A DNA stretch of 64,000 nucleotides from Paragorgia papillata (taxonomy: Eukaryota > Cnidaria > Anthozoa > Scleralcyonacea > Coralliidae), in NCBI GenBank assembly GCA_035771165.1, contig JAWNZC010000445.1:2213001-2277000 (forward strand), given 5' to 3'. Position 1 is the stretch's first letter. The number at the start of each line of letters is the position of its first letter. This document shows, in pieces, positions 52,338-64,000 of the stretch. The translations under genes and the position numbers were made by a program. The notes beneath the pieces are model-generated. The model did not search any database. It saw only the letters and a program-made list of their open reading frames with translations, and was not told the origin of the DNA.

Positions 52338-55046
52338 ACAAATAGATTCCATTTTGCCGTTGTCTGTTCAGTTATAGATGCACAGATGACGTCACAACGT
52401 GGTAAGAACAAAAAAGTGGCCCACGAGACGCAGTCGAGTGAGTCACTGATGTTCTTACCACGTTGTGACGTCTTCTGTGCATCTATAACTGAACAGACAA
52501 CAAAAAAATGGAATCTATTTGTTTTATACAATACAAACATTTAAAAGGTTTTTATCAAAACTCTTGCCGGATTTTGGGGCATGAAGACGGAAAAAAGCAA
52601 GCTAGCTGACGTGATCTGACGTGTCCATGTGTCTGTCCTCTAATAGATCATGGCCAACAACCAATGAAAACATGCGTAGCAACCAGGGTATTGTATAAAT
52701 ATATTTATACAATACCCTGGTTGCTATGCGTGTTTTCATTGGTTGTTGGCCATGATCTATTAGAGGACAGACACATGGTCACGTCAAATCACGTCAGCTG
52801 ACTTGCTTTTTTCCTTCTTCATGCCCCAAAATCCGGCAAGAGTTTCGACAAAAACCTTTTAAATTTTTATTGTATAAAACAAATAGATTCCATTTTTTTG
52901 TTGTCTGTTCAGTTATAGATGCACAGAAGACGTCACAACGTGGTAAGAACATCAGCCACTTTTTTGTTCTTACCACGTTGTGACGTCATCTGTGCATCTA
53001 TAACTGAACAGACAACGGCAAAATGGAATCTATTTGTTAAATATATCATTTTCAACTGTAACAAGTGTGAATCTAGCGTCAGGTTGGGAAACCTGTGGCT
53101 ACCACAAAAGCCCAATGCGACCGTTTGAACCCAGAACCTCAAGTTGAATAATCAAATACAGAGTTGGCTAACACCGCTGCCAAACGTTTTGCGCATGCGC
53201 GACGTCCGAGCTCGACCTCAGAAAAAGAGCGGTAAAACACTGAAATATTTGGACTGGTCCGAGAGTCCGACACAAAAGTTAAAATTATAAGCATACTACC
53301 AAAACGTTAAGGTAGATAATTTGTGCATGGCTTCTTTGTCAATATTGTAACATATTCTGAATTTACCCCTTCGTAATTTTCTTTACCCTTTTTTTAAAAC
53401 ACAAATGAATAGTCGAGTCTTACTAAGTCTTCACTAGAGGTGTGCGAATCCGATCCGAATCCGATCCGACTAAACTTTTATCGTTTGGATCGGATTTTGT
53501 TCTTTATTTCTCGGATCGGATTTTGTTCTCTTTTTCTCGGATCGGATTTTGTTCTTTTTTCCCCAGATCGAATCGAATCGGATTTTGCACTTTTTTACCC
53601 GCATCAGATTCACTTTTGTCATTGTTTTTGTCACAAAATTAACAAATTCACTAGTTGTATGCACGTTGCACAATATATGAAGGATATTATTACGTAAGAT
53701 TATTATTGTATAGTAGTTTTCTTAAATTTATTTGTTCATTGGTTTTCTTTTCGGAAAGTTTGCGCAATTATTGCAACATATATCCGGTGTTTTAATTTTC
53801 TCGGACCAGATCGGATTTGAGCAGCTGTGTTCGGATCGGATCGGACTACGATTTTTTTGCTTCGGATCGGATTCGGATTGACAGTTTTGGCAAACGCTCG
53901 GATTACAAGGGGTCAATCCGATCCGACGCGCACCACTAGTCTTCACTGTCTGGTTGTTGTCGCCACGGCTAGTTCCCACTTCTCTTGCAATGTTTACTCT
54001 CGCAAATTCACACATGCGCAAACGTTTGGCAGCGGTGTTGAGTTGCATACCATACCACCCCTCATAGCATCCTCGTTCCCAGGGCCTCCTCGGTACACTG
54101 GAAAATCGGAGGCCCTAGGACAATGACTCATTGAATATATCACATCGCCTTGGGTGCGAGCATGGAAATAATATAACGAAACAAAACACTCAGTTATTTG
54201 AAGAAAAGTTGCTTTATTATGACGTCCGAAAGGTTTGGTGTTTACTGTTCTTCCCGCTGGACAAAATAGCACAATTTCGCTTATCGAAAGGAGACCCTGG
54301 GGACGAGGATGTCCCTCATAGTTTACTACAGTAACCCTGATGAAAAACAGAAGAAAACTTGCAAAACTGAGTTTTGAGTTAACAAACCTGCACTAAAATC
54401 CATACGATTACTTACTGTATACAAATATTACTAGACAGATAAAATAGAAAAGACACCTTTTTAAATTTTCTTTCTTTTAAAACCCCTGAAGAAAACCCAT
54501 TGAATTTAGTTTTTGATGTCTGAATTTTTTATAAATGGTACTGTAATTCACTAATTCAATTTTCTTACCCTTCGTTCGGTAAATAATGGATCAACATCCT
54601 CGTTTCGTTTGAATACTTTTGTATTCTTCCATTGTGCCTTGCTCTCTCCTTCTCCTGGTTTTCTCTGACTATGCTCCAGTTTATATTTCATTTGTTCTTT
54701 GCCCACTTCTTGTTGTTGCTTCCACTCTTGGTACGACATTTCCTGTACTTCCTCTTCTCGTTCTTCTTTGTTTTCATCTTCGGATGTCCTCGTTTCTCTG
54801 CAATCAAAATATAGTAGTATATCATTTTGATAGACCAGTTCTGAATTTAGATTTAATAAGATCCGAGATCAATAAACAATTTATTGAACCATAATGAACG
54901 GTTACAAATTGAAAAGTTACCGATTTATAGACATTGATTAAATATTAATTTTCTTTAAATTGTCAAAATTTAAATTTATAAATATAAACTTTAAATTAAT
55001 TCATAATTATTAATGATTTTTAAACAACACATATATACCAAATGTG

Positions 55047-55079
<33 letters not shown>

Positions 55080-55329
55080 AAGTATGAAGTATAGTTTTAC
55101 CTTAAAGTCTTCGCTACCAGAGGTTTCACCCTAAACGGGATCATCAGGTGACTCATTAGGGTGAAACCTCTGGTAGCGAAGACTTTAAGGTAAAACTATA
55201 CTTCATACTTTGTATTTTGCTCTATCTATATATGGTATTGAGCACTCTCTAACATTTCGTGAACCAAAACTCACTTATATATATATATATAATTTATATA
55301 TATGTCTTGGTGTGTAGTATATCGCTGTA

Positions 55330-55364
<35 letters not shown>

Positions 55365-58300
55365 GCACTACACACAAAAAAGAAAACTTTAAAAAGGCCA
55401 GAGAAGTAGCGTGCCTTGCACCAAGACAAAATAATAAGCATACATGAAGTAGTCTCCCATGTGATAAATTTGATTGGCTAACAATCCAAATAACCAGTGC
55501 AAACAACTAACTATCCAAATATCGCTGTATATTTGCACTCATTTTTAGCGTTATTTGGACAGTTTTTAATGCAGTTGTATAATATGTACAACAGAATAGA
55601 CACTTCCCGAGTTTTCTTCAATGCCTATGAAACAATAGGGCCTTTTATACGGGGCAAAATAGCCACGGCTTAAATAAGTAAATAAGTCGCAAACAGCTCG
55701 TATAAACGGTCAATTATTACGGGAAAACACGATCAATTCTTGAATAAGCCGCGGCTTATTTTGGACTAACTTCAACCATGGGCTTATTTTAGTTGTGGCT
55801 TGTTGATTACATGACCGTTTATACAAGCTGTTTGCGACTTATTTAAGCCGCGGGTTATTTTGCCCCGTATAAAAGGCCCTAATGGCACAAACTCAAGGTT
55901 GGCAATGAAATCATAATGCATTATCTTTATATTCAACCTCCAAGCCATTGTTCGTGCCCATTGAAGCAAATTCGGGAAGTGTGTATTGTTCATAATAAGT
56001 ACAAATTAAGAGAATTGCTGAGAGTATTATATTTGATTTGGCAACAGCAACAAAGTCATAGGTGAAAATACAAACAGAAAAGCAATCTGGATAGGCATAG
56101 ACGTACGAGGTGCGGTGGGGGGATTGCTGGGGGATTGCTGCCCCCCTCCCCCCAGATGAATGGAAATGTTGCTTAGTCGGGCAAATTTTCAAGTCTAAAC
56201 TTAAAGAAATAGGACGAAAATAAGGAAAAGGTGGGTTTTTTATATCAAAAGTCAGGAAATTTCCATTTCAGTCTTGGCAAAATTTTCTCCACCCCCCCTA
56301 AAAATGTGTGCCCGTACACCTATGTGGAAAGGAATAGGTCAGTTACAATTGAACTTACTCATTTTCTTTGTCCTCTTTGGGTACCTCAGTTTCTGTTGGA
56401 GGTTCAGCCCATTCATTGTTCTCTTCAGCAGAAACAGGACCTTGTTCACTAGGAATAAAATGTATTAGAACAAAACAAAAGTTAAAAAACACATCAGCTA
56501 GAGCTTGGTGTCATTCTTGCTATCGGACTGCTATTTAACAAATAGTTCCATTTTGCCATTATCTGTTCAGTTATAGATGCATACAACAGACGATGTCACA
56601 ACGTGGTATTCAAGAACAAAAAAGTGGCCCATGAGCCGCCGAGTAAAACAGAAAATCTACATTTCAAAAGATTTACTGATTTTTCCTGGGGAATTTTCGG
56701 GGCGTTGAAAAAGATGAATCACACCAGCTGAGGTGATACATGATCTACATGTATACAAATCAAGCAATGTCATTGGCTCATGATATTACAGTGAGCTTTG
56801 TGAATGGTTTTCAGAAATCCAACCTCCTCTAATAGATATAATGGGCAATGAAAATACACACAGAAGTCACATTGTATTGTAATACAAAGCCAATGACAGC
56901 TTATAACTATTACAATTCACAACAGTTTTGTATTCCCATCTATCTCATCAAGATAACAAACCTCCACTTCTGAGGTAGAAGTCAAAACCTGACAGTGTAC
57001 ATGGTTATTTTGACCTTATATTCACTATCAGTACACTTGTATCTCTGCTGAAAGTTGTGGGTTTCCTCCAGACATACTCTAGCCCCTGTATGGAAATCAT
57101 AAATTTAGTTTCTGCAAAATTTTGGTTTTTGGATTCTGCCGTCAAGAAGAAAAATTCTTTATCCAGAAAAATACTTAAATCTCTGAAAATCGATGTGGTA
57201 CCTTCACAACCTCATACCCAGGGTCTTATCTCTGACCTGGCCATAAGGTTGGTACCTTCATTTTAACTAAGAAAAAATCATACATATTTCCAACAACTGT
57301 GAATCTAGCATCAATTTTGTCCAGGATTGTAGGTACTGTATTTTATTTCATATTTGAGGTGGAGGCCATTAATCAAGGAAATATTATGGTACTGTACATG
57401 TACATTTACAATTTATGTAAGTGTACATGTACCATAATAATGTACCATACTGTTCCAGGCAGAACTTTAAAACTTTATTGAGCTGGTGTAGCCCCAATTT
57501 TTATCATGCTACTTAGAACCATGTGAAGACTGCTACTTGATATTTTTATTAATGAATACTGTACACTGTACAGTTGCTAGTGAGTAGCGCCAACTAGATT
57601 TCAGTATTTAAAATAATAAATATATTATCAATAACTTCTTAATTATTAACTCAGAGTGTGGTTATTAGAGAAATATCTGGCTGAGGTCTTGACAAAACTG
57701 AGCTTGTAGAGAGAGGTTCATAAATAAAAGACCAAGGTCTGATATTTTCTGTAATGAACAAGCAGTCAAGATTAATAAGAAGTTTATTATAATGGCTTAT
57801 TGAAACAACATACCCTTTTGGAATCCTAAAACTCACTTCCAGATGGCTCATCATCCAATGCATATATGATTTAGTCCTTAGGTTATTAAATTCACAATTT
57901 TTTTGTGGGTTTCTTTTAAAAGCATTGCACGCCATCACACCTCATCGCACACCTAGATCAGCTGAGGCGTACTAGGCCTGAGTATTTGTATTAATTAGAA
58001 AACATTCAAGCAAATATAGTTTTGCAGTAAAAAAGTTGGCTACTGACCTCACATCAGTTGCTTTTCCCCAATTATATTGACCACCACCTTCTCGTTTTTC
58101 TTCAGCCTTGATACTTCTGAAACAACAATTATAAACTCAGACTGGTCGGTTTATTTTAAAGTGTCATTTTGAAGACAAAAATTTCACATTGCATTTTTAT
58201 TTCATCATCTCCAGTATACCTAGCCTGTGAGCAGGCTCTCCAGAAGGCAAGGTGGGGGAGGTGAAGGAGAGCCTGCATGGATCTCTATAGTAAATTTGAA

Positions 58301-61300
58301 TGTCACCCCTTCTAAGCAAGTTGTTAAGAGTAAAATAAACCATTTTTTACTACCTCACCAGCCCAGATGAATACGCTACTTCCCATCTGCCTTTTCCCCG
58401 TCTTTATTTTAATTGTATACACAGACAATTATATTTCAAGTGGATGGAAGAAGGAACTGAAGCCTTTGAATATTTCCAGCTATTATTTACTGGGCCAAAT
58501 ACTGTAGAAACCATCACAGGCATCCCAGTCATGTGCTGTGGCAGCACTTGTATTTAAACTGAACTAATCAACGAGCCATCGTATACTGTAGTTGTCAATG
58601 CAACTTATAGTCGCTATGTAAATCTGGATAAATTCAGTGTGTATAATTTAAACAGGTTAGTTCAAGCCAATTACAACAAGTTCTAAATTTGTTTATCATG
58701 ATTTCTCATATTCTTTCAGAGATTCCACTAATAAACTTGCTCTACCATTGCCTCGAACCAATTACCTAAAAAATAGCTTTACCATATTTTCTGGGCGATA
58801 ACCTGCAGGTTATCTCTTAATTTTGCTAGGAAACATAATTAATGTGGGTTATAGGGTGGTGCGGGTAATCTGTTGAATTCTTAAGACAACGCCATCACGA
58901 AGACTGGAGACCAAGGATTCTACTTTCATCTTTCAACTACTGGTACTGTACTTTTTTTAAATTTTGTGGTCCCAAACCAAGGGAGCACACCAGACTGACC
59001 TGTATTTCTTCTTCTTTGTTCGGCGTTCCTTCATTTATATTCAGCCATTCAAACCACATTATTCAAAATGGCTGAATATAAATGAAGGAACACCGAACAA
59101 AGAAGAAATACGAGTCAGTCTGGTGTGCTCCCTTGCCCAAACCTATTATTAGCAGCTGCGGGTTATCCGATGGTGTGGGTAATACGCTGATTTATTTTTC
59201 CAAAAGTGACATTTTTCTTGCTGTGCGGGTTATATGCCGTGCGGGTTATCACCCAGAAAATACGGTAGTTATAGCGGAGCTGCTCTCTGGAACAGACTGC
59301 CCTTAAATTTAAGGCAAGCAGAGTCATTTGCTAATTTCCATCGACTGCTTGATTCTCACTACTGGCTGTAGTTGACACACGGCATTCATGGAAAGCAGGT
59401 GTAGATACTAATTATTAATTATAATAGAATTTAATAATTAATAGGGCCATTAGGAAGAATACTCTCTTGAGTAATAATGTTATTTACCCTCATGAAATAA
59501 AGTTTATTATTATTATTATTATATAGTTAGTTATAGTTTGTTTTTATATAGTTAGTTACTACGGTTCCAGTTTGAGCGTGGACACGCATAATTTGACGAC
59601 ACACATTTCATCAAGTGAAGCTAAGAACTCCAGTGCTTTTCCGATCGGCTATTACGCTGACAAACCCCACAACGTGACGTTTGTGCGAAGAAACAATACC
59701 GTTTGGCCTTAGTAACGTTACAGTTTCCACTTAGCAACATGTTAGTCATGTTAGTTTCCCCGCGTGAAACGTGTGTCGTCAAATTACGCATTTCCAAGCT
59801 CAAACCGGAACCGTAGTATGTTTTAATATTTCACCTTTAGTTTTGTATATATATATATTATTATTATATGGCTGGGTTTGATTTCCGGTCCGTATGCAAA
59901 ACGGCGCTCACTGATTGGTTCCCGAGAGGTCGGGATTTTACGATATTGACCTCCGGTCTATGTCCGGGTCAATACGCTTTTTTCTCAGCCCTGCAAGTTT
60001 TGGTGAGAACATTACTGAGTTGATTTGAATACAAATAAAAGAGAACTGGTTAACTTTATTCAAATATTCTGAACAATAAAATGTGTTGGAACATTACTGC
60101 TGGTTTTCTTTAAAGCTGTTTATCTAAAAACACGACAAATAAAAGCCGAACTGGTGTAAACAAGAAGGCCAAGAAGTGACATGAAAAAGTTAACAGGTAA
60201 AGTGAACCAATAGCCATATAATAAATTCCTTATTAACCTTGTTTGCTTGGTCTGTACGGGAAAGTATTTGCCCTCGGTTTTATCGCACAAACTTCGCTCC
60301 TTCATCGCTTGGTCTGTACGAAAACCTCCGGCAAATACTTTCCCGTACAGACCTCGCACTTGGTTAATAAGTCTTTAATATACTGTATATATATATATAT
60401 CTATATATATATAAATTATATGTAAATAATTGCCTGATGAATTTTCTGTGTTTAAATATTATAGTTTCAATTCAATTCAACACTCTTCAAACCACCACGA
60501 ACAACAACCAATGAAGGCAAGGGTATTTTGTTTATTTCAGCAAAAAGGTCATTTTAAGTGATTTTAGCATGCTGAATTTATCATTGAGACTATATTAATT
60601 TGTGTTGACATCAAAACAATGGCTCGTTAGGTAATCCAGTTAAAATATTAGCACTGCCACAGCACACAGCACTGGGAAATACAAATTCAGTGATTCAGTC
60701 ATATGTGACCCTCCACACAAAAACGTACCTTAACGCTTTTCCGTTAAAACGGCCAAAAAAACAGATGGCAAACGGATGACAAACGGCTTGTAAAAGTGTT
60801 CGAATGGTTTCCCAAAACGTTTGAACGGTTTGGGAAACTAACTAAACAGTTAACAACAGGCGGTCGAATAGATAATAACAGGTGTTCGAATGGATAATAA
60901 CAGGTGTTTGAACGGATAATAACAGGCGTTCGAACAGTTTCCCAAAACGTTTGAACGGTTTGGCAAACTAACTAAACGGTTAACAACAGGCAGACAGGCG
61001 TTCAAACGGACAATAACAGGCGTTCGAACAGATCAAATGAAGCATTCAAATGGTTGCTACAAACGTTGGAATGGTTTATAGGTATAGCACAAGCGTTTAA
61101 ATGGTTTACTACAGCCATTCAAACAGATCATAACAAGCGTTTTAAATGGTTTACTATAACCATTCAAACGGATCAATGGATCATACATAGCAAGAGTTTA
61201 AATGGTTTACTATTGTATTATACATGCATTCAAACACGGATTATGACGAGCACGCATTAATGGTTCAGCTTATAAGCATAAAGTAACTGTCATGGGTCGT

Positions 61301-63998
61301 GGATAAAAAGTTGTGGGTTGTGGATCGTAAAATGCGCTAAAAATTGGTGGGTTTTTTCTAGACTGTGAGCCGTCCCTCTATTTTCCTCCGTTTGAGGTTC
61401 AGTGACTGTCTAATAATTGAGTTGTTCCTTCGGGCTCCTTCTAATCTTCACAGCCAGCTTGGCTAATTACTTTAACTTTACACCCATAAAATATCCAACC
61501 CGAAACTTGTTTGTCACAGCAAGTACAATCTTTGGTAGAATCAATGTTATACTGTATACAATCATAATGTTTTGTGTGGCTTCAAAATACATGGCATTCA
61601 CTTGCTTCTAGCCATCAGATAACTTAGTTATAATTAGATATATCTTCGTTTCGGCTTTGTGTTAGCCTGGCTAGCTTTGCAGTAATTTGTAGTATTCAGT
61701 TTCAGTTAGCCATTCGAACAGCTTCAGTTAGCTGTTGGAACGGTTTCAGTTAGCCATTGGAATGGCTTCAGTTAGCCATTCAAACTTCGAACGGTTTCAG
61801 TTAGCCATTTGAACGCTTAATAACAGGCACCGAATGTATAGTAACAGGTGTTCGAATGCTCTGTTAATAATTTTAAAACGTTTTATCAAACCATTCGAAC
61901 GGCTTCTTAAAGCATTCAAACAGTTACCAAATGGTAGGCGAACGGTATTTTCATGCCGTTTGCTAAAGCGTTAAGGTACGTTTTTGCGTGGAGGGTCACA
62001 TATAAATAATAATGTTTAAATACAAAACATTTTGTTGTATATCCCATGAGCTTAACAACAAAACATCTGCTGGGTATGCAAGATTCAATGCCTTATATCA
62101 TTAGTATTAATCATATGTGATTTTTATACATTTCAGGGTTGAACATTCAAATTTGCATGTTTTGCATTCAAATTTAGAGATCTGTGCACTCTCCTTCACC
62201 TCCCACCCACAAAATTTCTTTCAGAAGACATCACAAGAGAGGAAGGACAAACAAAGCAAAAAAAAACTCTTGGAGCATTTAATTAGAAATGAGCCAACTA
62301 TAAATTAATAATTAACTGTTTCAATTAATCAATGCCTGATTATCACCCAAGCCAATTAATTGGACAGAGCACCTTGGAATATTTTGTGTCATGGGAATTA
62401 GCAGTGTTCCTAAAATATTGTTACAATTGACTTCCTCAACCACCAGACTCATTTAATTTGATAAAGTTTATTCAACAACTCCATGCTTTGAATTTGAATG
62501 TTGTTTGACTACCATAATAATCATAGTTCCTATATTGGTTGATCAAAAAGAGGAAACCAATCTGATTTAAAACAAGAAGTTTTCAACAACTTTGATCAAA
62601 TGAACTGTTCAAGTTGGGAAACCGAATTGACGGTACTGAAAAAGATGCCAACAGTACATTTAACCATAATGCTTTGCAACCTCAAAATTATCAGCTCAAA
62701 TAACAATTAAACATTGTTTATCATGCTATACCAAAGTTGATCATTTTAAAACCCTATCTTCCAATATTTCTGCAATCTGAAACAATATTTACTGCACCCA
62801 AAGGGTTGTGGTTAAAATATGTACAAGTCACCATCTTTTTTGGTATGGTCAATTGCAACAATATGTAATACGAATATTTCAATTGCCATGACAGTAAACA
62901 TAAGGGTCTATGTTATAAACAGTGTCATTAATTATATTAGCACGCACAATTAAGAAGTTTGTATTAAAGAAAAACAAAATAAACCTTACGTTTTGTCACT
63001 GCCACTGTGTCTGTCAAATTCTCTTCTTCCACGACCGCGACCAAAGCCACCTCTTCCTCCTCTACCTCTGCCACCACGGCCTCGACCACCACCCCTCTCC
63101 CCATCTCTGTTCCCATCTCTGTTCCCACCAAATCCTCCAAAGCCCCCTCTATCTCCACGGTTCTCACGGTCTCCACCAAAGCCAGATTTCCTTTCACCAG
63201 ATTCAGATTTCCTTTCTTCACGGTTATTATTCTCAACATCACCAGAATCATGATCCTTTCTCCGTCCAAATCCTCCACGAGGTTTATCAAAGTTCTTTCT
63301 TTCACTCGGACTAACTGGGCCATTCGACATTCGAGAATTTTTCTCATTTTCACGTCTGGTATCATCTTTTCTCGGTCCACGCCTGTCATCAGGTTTTTCT
63401 CGGCGGTCTGAATGGATCAAAACGATAGAAATCAATTTTTGATCACTAATCATTCGTCATACGCAATACATATGAACTATACGGTTGAATACTCAACACG
63501 ACAACATACATGCACGAAGGCGTATAAAAATATTTCAAATGTACGGCGGTTTTACTCAGCAACGGCTCTAAAAAGTACAACTTTAACAAAGCAAGTGTAT
63601 TTTACAACGACAAACTGATGAAAATCAAGCTATGATGGCGTTTTCCCTGCTTAATAAAACAGTAAATATAACCTAAAATTGTTTCGTAAATATGCTATAC
63701 TGAACTTTCACATGTGACCACCTGCAAATTACTTGTTGTATAAAAAACAAACCACGACTCTGCAGCATTTTTACTATTCTTAAACACACTTACTGTCTCT
63801 CCTATTCTCGTCAGGTACATTTTCTTTCTTTGAAAATGGATCCTTCGTAGCGGTTTTCACAAACTTCTTCTCCACGAGCGGTTTCTTCTTTGCATCCTTC
63901 CTATTATCTTCGTCCTTGGTCTTCTCTCTCGGACCATTTATAAGTTCGGATGGATCTTCCTCGTCCACTAGAAGACCAGCAAACTTGTTGCTTACCAT
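51489..63998 (-). CDS. SERBP1: SERBP1/HABP4-family RNA-binding protein (6 exons)
   Basis: Exons in order 63998-63794, 63407-62990, 58116-58048, 56448-56359, 54797-54569 and 51944-51489 join in frame (GT-AG) to 488 residues. Members of this family bind mRNA and the ribosome, clamping idle 80S ribosomes together with eEF2. Features: an N-terminal SNKFAGLLVDEEDP block; a first RGG-rich region near residues 150-200; the hallmark REFDRHSGSDK; an NWG motif (GGGQYNWGKATD); an acidic linker; EMSYQEWKQQQ; and a C-terminal RGG region closing with NELNFDTEEFPTLG. The ATG at 63998 is 3 bases from the window edge and aligns slightly inside the vertebrate N-terminus, so an upstream start or exon is possible. 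The gene is a single family member in the window, and I cannot tell SERBP1 from HABP4 orthology. Introns 2-5 carry many repeats. Confidence 0.93.
51591..51722 (-). repeat. 18 bp coding repeat in the RGG domain (FGDRGG x7)
   Basis: Seven consecutive copies of an 18 bp unit encode FGDRGG (the last reads FGDRRGG) in the final SERBP1 exon. Units are nearly identical at the DNA level, so the number of copies is likely to vary between alleles. Confidence 0.85.
52318..53046. mobile_element. ~730 bp palindrome made of two head-to-head foldback elements
   Basis: Each arm of about 360 bp runs from AACAAATAGATTCCATTTTG to TACAATACCCTGG, and the arms meet near 52697. Each arm is itself a foldback with GATGCACAGATGACGTCACA on both sides of a short loop, so four copies of that motif alternate in orientation. 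A single copy is nested at 33596-33990 and a decayed piece lies at 56527-56640. It lies in SERBP1 intron 5. (AT)n at 52304-52332 borders it. Confidence 0.85.
53435..53938. mobile_element. Non-autonomous hAT element with GGATCGGATT arrays
   Basis: The ends TAGAGGTGTGCG and CGCGCACCACTA are flanked by a perfect 8 bp duplication GTCTTCAC (53427-53434, 53939-53946). Tandem GATCCGAATCCGATCC and CTCGGATCGGATTTTGTTC motifs occupy both ends; the centre is AT-rich. SERBP1 intron 5. Confidence 0.88.
55076..55214. mobile_element. Perfect 59 bp inverted repeat with 21 nt spacer
   Basis: Arms 55076-55134 and 55156-55214 are exact complements by eye (TACAAAGTATGAAG... and ...CTTCATACTTTGTA). The spacer reads ACGGGATCATCAGGTGACTCA. 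(AT)n tracts flank it. Probably a very young foldback element; SERBP1 intron 4. Confidence 0.85.
55638..55879. mobile_element. Mariner-like MITE (TA duplication)
   Basis: GGGCCTTTTATACGGGGCAA and its complement form TIRs with TA on both sides. Subterminal GTCGCAAACAGCT and AGCTGTTTGCGAC, and AAGCCGCGGCTTATTTT motifs, also pair. SERBP1 intron 4. Confidence 0.7.
56527..56640. mobile_element. Decayed partial copy of the 52 kb foldback family
   Basis: AACAAATAGTTCCATTTTGC, TCAGTTATAGATGCAT and GTCACAACGTGGTA match one half of an arm of the palindrome. The rest is absent. SERBP1 intron 3. Confidence 0.6.
56650..58040. other. SERBP1 intron 3 remainder
   Basis: AT-rich, with a GGAAATCATAAATTTAGTTT repeat piece near 57091 related to 18380-18420 and several CATGTAC motifs. 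I see no gene or intact element. Confidence 0.4.
58981..59132. mobile_element. Palindromic element, ~68 bp arms
   Basis: GGGAGCACACCAGACTGAC at the left mirrors GTCAGTCTGGTGTGCTCCC at the right. The arms continue through TTCTTCTTTGTTCGG and ATATTCAGCCATT, with a 17 nt centre and few mismatches. SERBP1 intron 2. Confidence 0.75.
59559..59816. mobile_element. Mariner-like MITE, 46 bp TIRs
   Basis: TIRs beginning CTACGGTTCCAGTTTGAGC extend to AATTTGACGACACAC on both sides with TA duplicated outside. A non-coding centre of about 165 bp. SERBP1 intron 2. Confidence 0.75.
60227..60375. mobile_element. Palindromic element
   Basis: GGTCTGTACGGGAAAGTATT and its complement AATACTTTCCCGTACAGACC flank a short centre, with outer TTATTAACC/GGTTAATAA pairs. 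Both strands give similar spurious ORFs. SERBP1 intron 2, followed by (AT)n. Confidence 0.65.
60704..62000. mobile_element. 1.3 kb TIR element filled with GTTCGAACGG-type motifs
   Basis: TIRs starting TGTGACCCTCCAC and running through ACGTACCTTAACGCTTT (about 38 bp) are flanked by TA at 60702-60703 and 62001-62002. Inside, variants of TTCGAACGGTTT, ACGTTTGAACGG and CAGTTAGCCATTCGAACGG recur dozens of times on both strands. No ORF over about 68 codons, so it is non-autonomous. SERBP1 intron 2. Confidence 0.78.
62020..62985. other. SERBP1 intron 2, distal part
   Basis: AT-rich sequence without TIRs, long ORFs or tandem repeats that I could recognise. Confidence 0.4.
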
Positions 63999-64000
63999 CA

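Overview
The window is nuclear DNA of an invertebrate animal. Three conserved metazoan genes with short exons and GT-AG introns can be read through by hand: NUP155, RNF11 and a SERBP1/HABP4-type gene. They sit in an AT-rich background full of DNA transposons, foldback elements, a tyrosine-recombinase retroelement, a Penelope-like fragment and 5S-derived SINEs. This mix is compatible with an anthozoan cnidarian (coral or anemone) or another early-branching invertebrate, but the sequence alone does not settle the species.

Layout. From 0.5 to 30.1 kb on the minus strand lies the 5' portion of NUP155: 14 exons, 551 codons, one unbroken frame, with the 3' part off the left edge. Its introns hold most of the mobile DNA. 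Intron 6 carries a 4.7 kb YR (Ngaro/PAT-like) retroelement with intact split direct repeats, nested inside a MITE. Introns 1, 4/5, 5 and 7 carry hAT elements with matching 8 bp target duplications, and intron 2 carries a 5S SINE inside a 20 bp tandem array. A 330 bp divergent promoter (30.07-30.40 kb) separates NUP155 from RNF11 (plus strand, 3 exons, 140 aa, 30.4-35.3 kb). About 8 kb of repeat-rich intergenic DNA follows, including a Penelope-like GIY-YIG fragment with a hammerhead-like RNA motif.

From 43.3 to 47.9 kb on the plus strand is an unrecognised three-exon gene of about 1,031 aa. Its middle exon encodes 34 tandem 17-residue repeats, nearly all with one cysteine, and shows a 357 bp higher-order period. 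From 51.5 to 64.0 kb on the minus strand is a six-exon SERBP1/HABP4-type RNA-binding protein gene (488 aa as read), whose introns contain a large palindrome, a perfect 59 bp inverted repeat, several MITEs and a 1.3 kb TIR element.

The three conserved genes are housekeeping genes (inner-ring nucleoporin, membrane-anchored ubiquitin ligase adaptor, ribosome/mRNA-binding protein). I see no evidence that they form a pathway. The strongest candidate for something undescribed is the 17-residue repeat protein. The most instructive mobile DNA is the nested YR element and the set of hAT elements with simple-sequence subterminal arrays.
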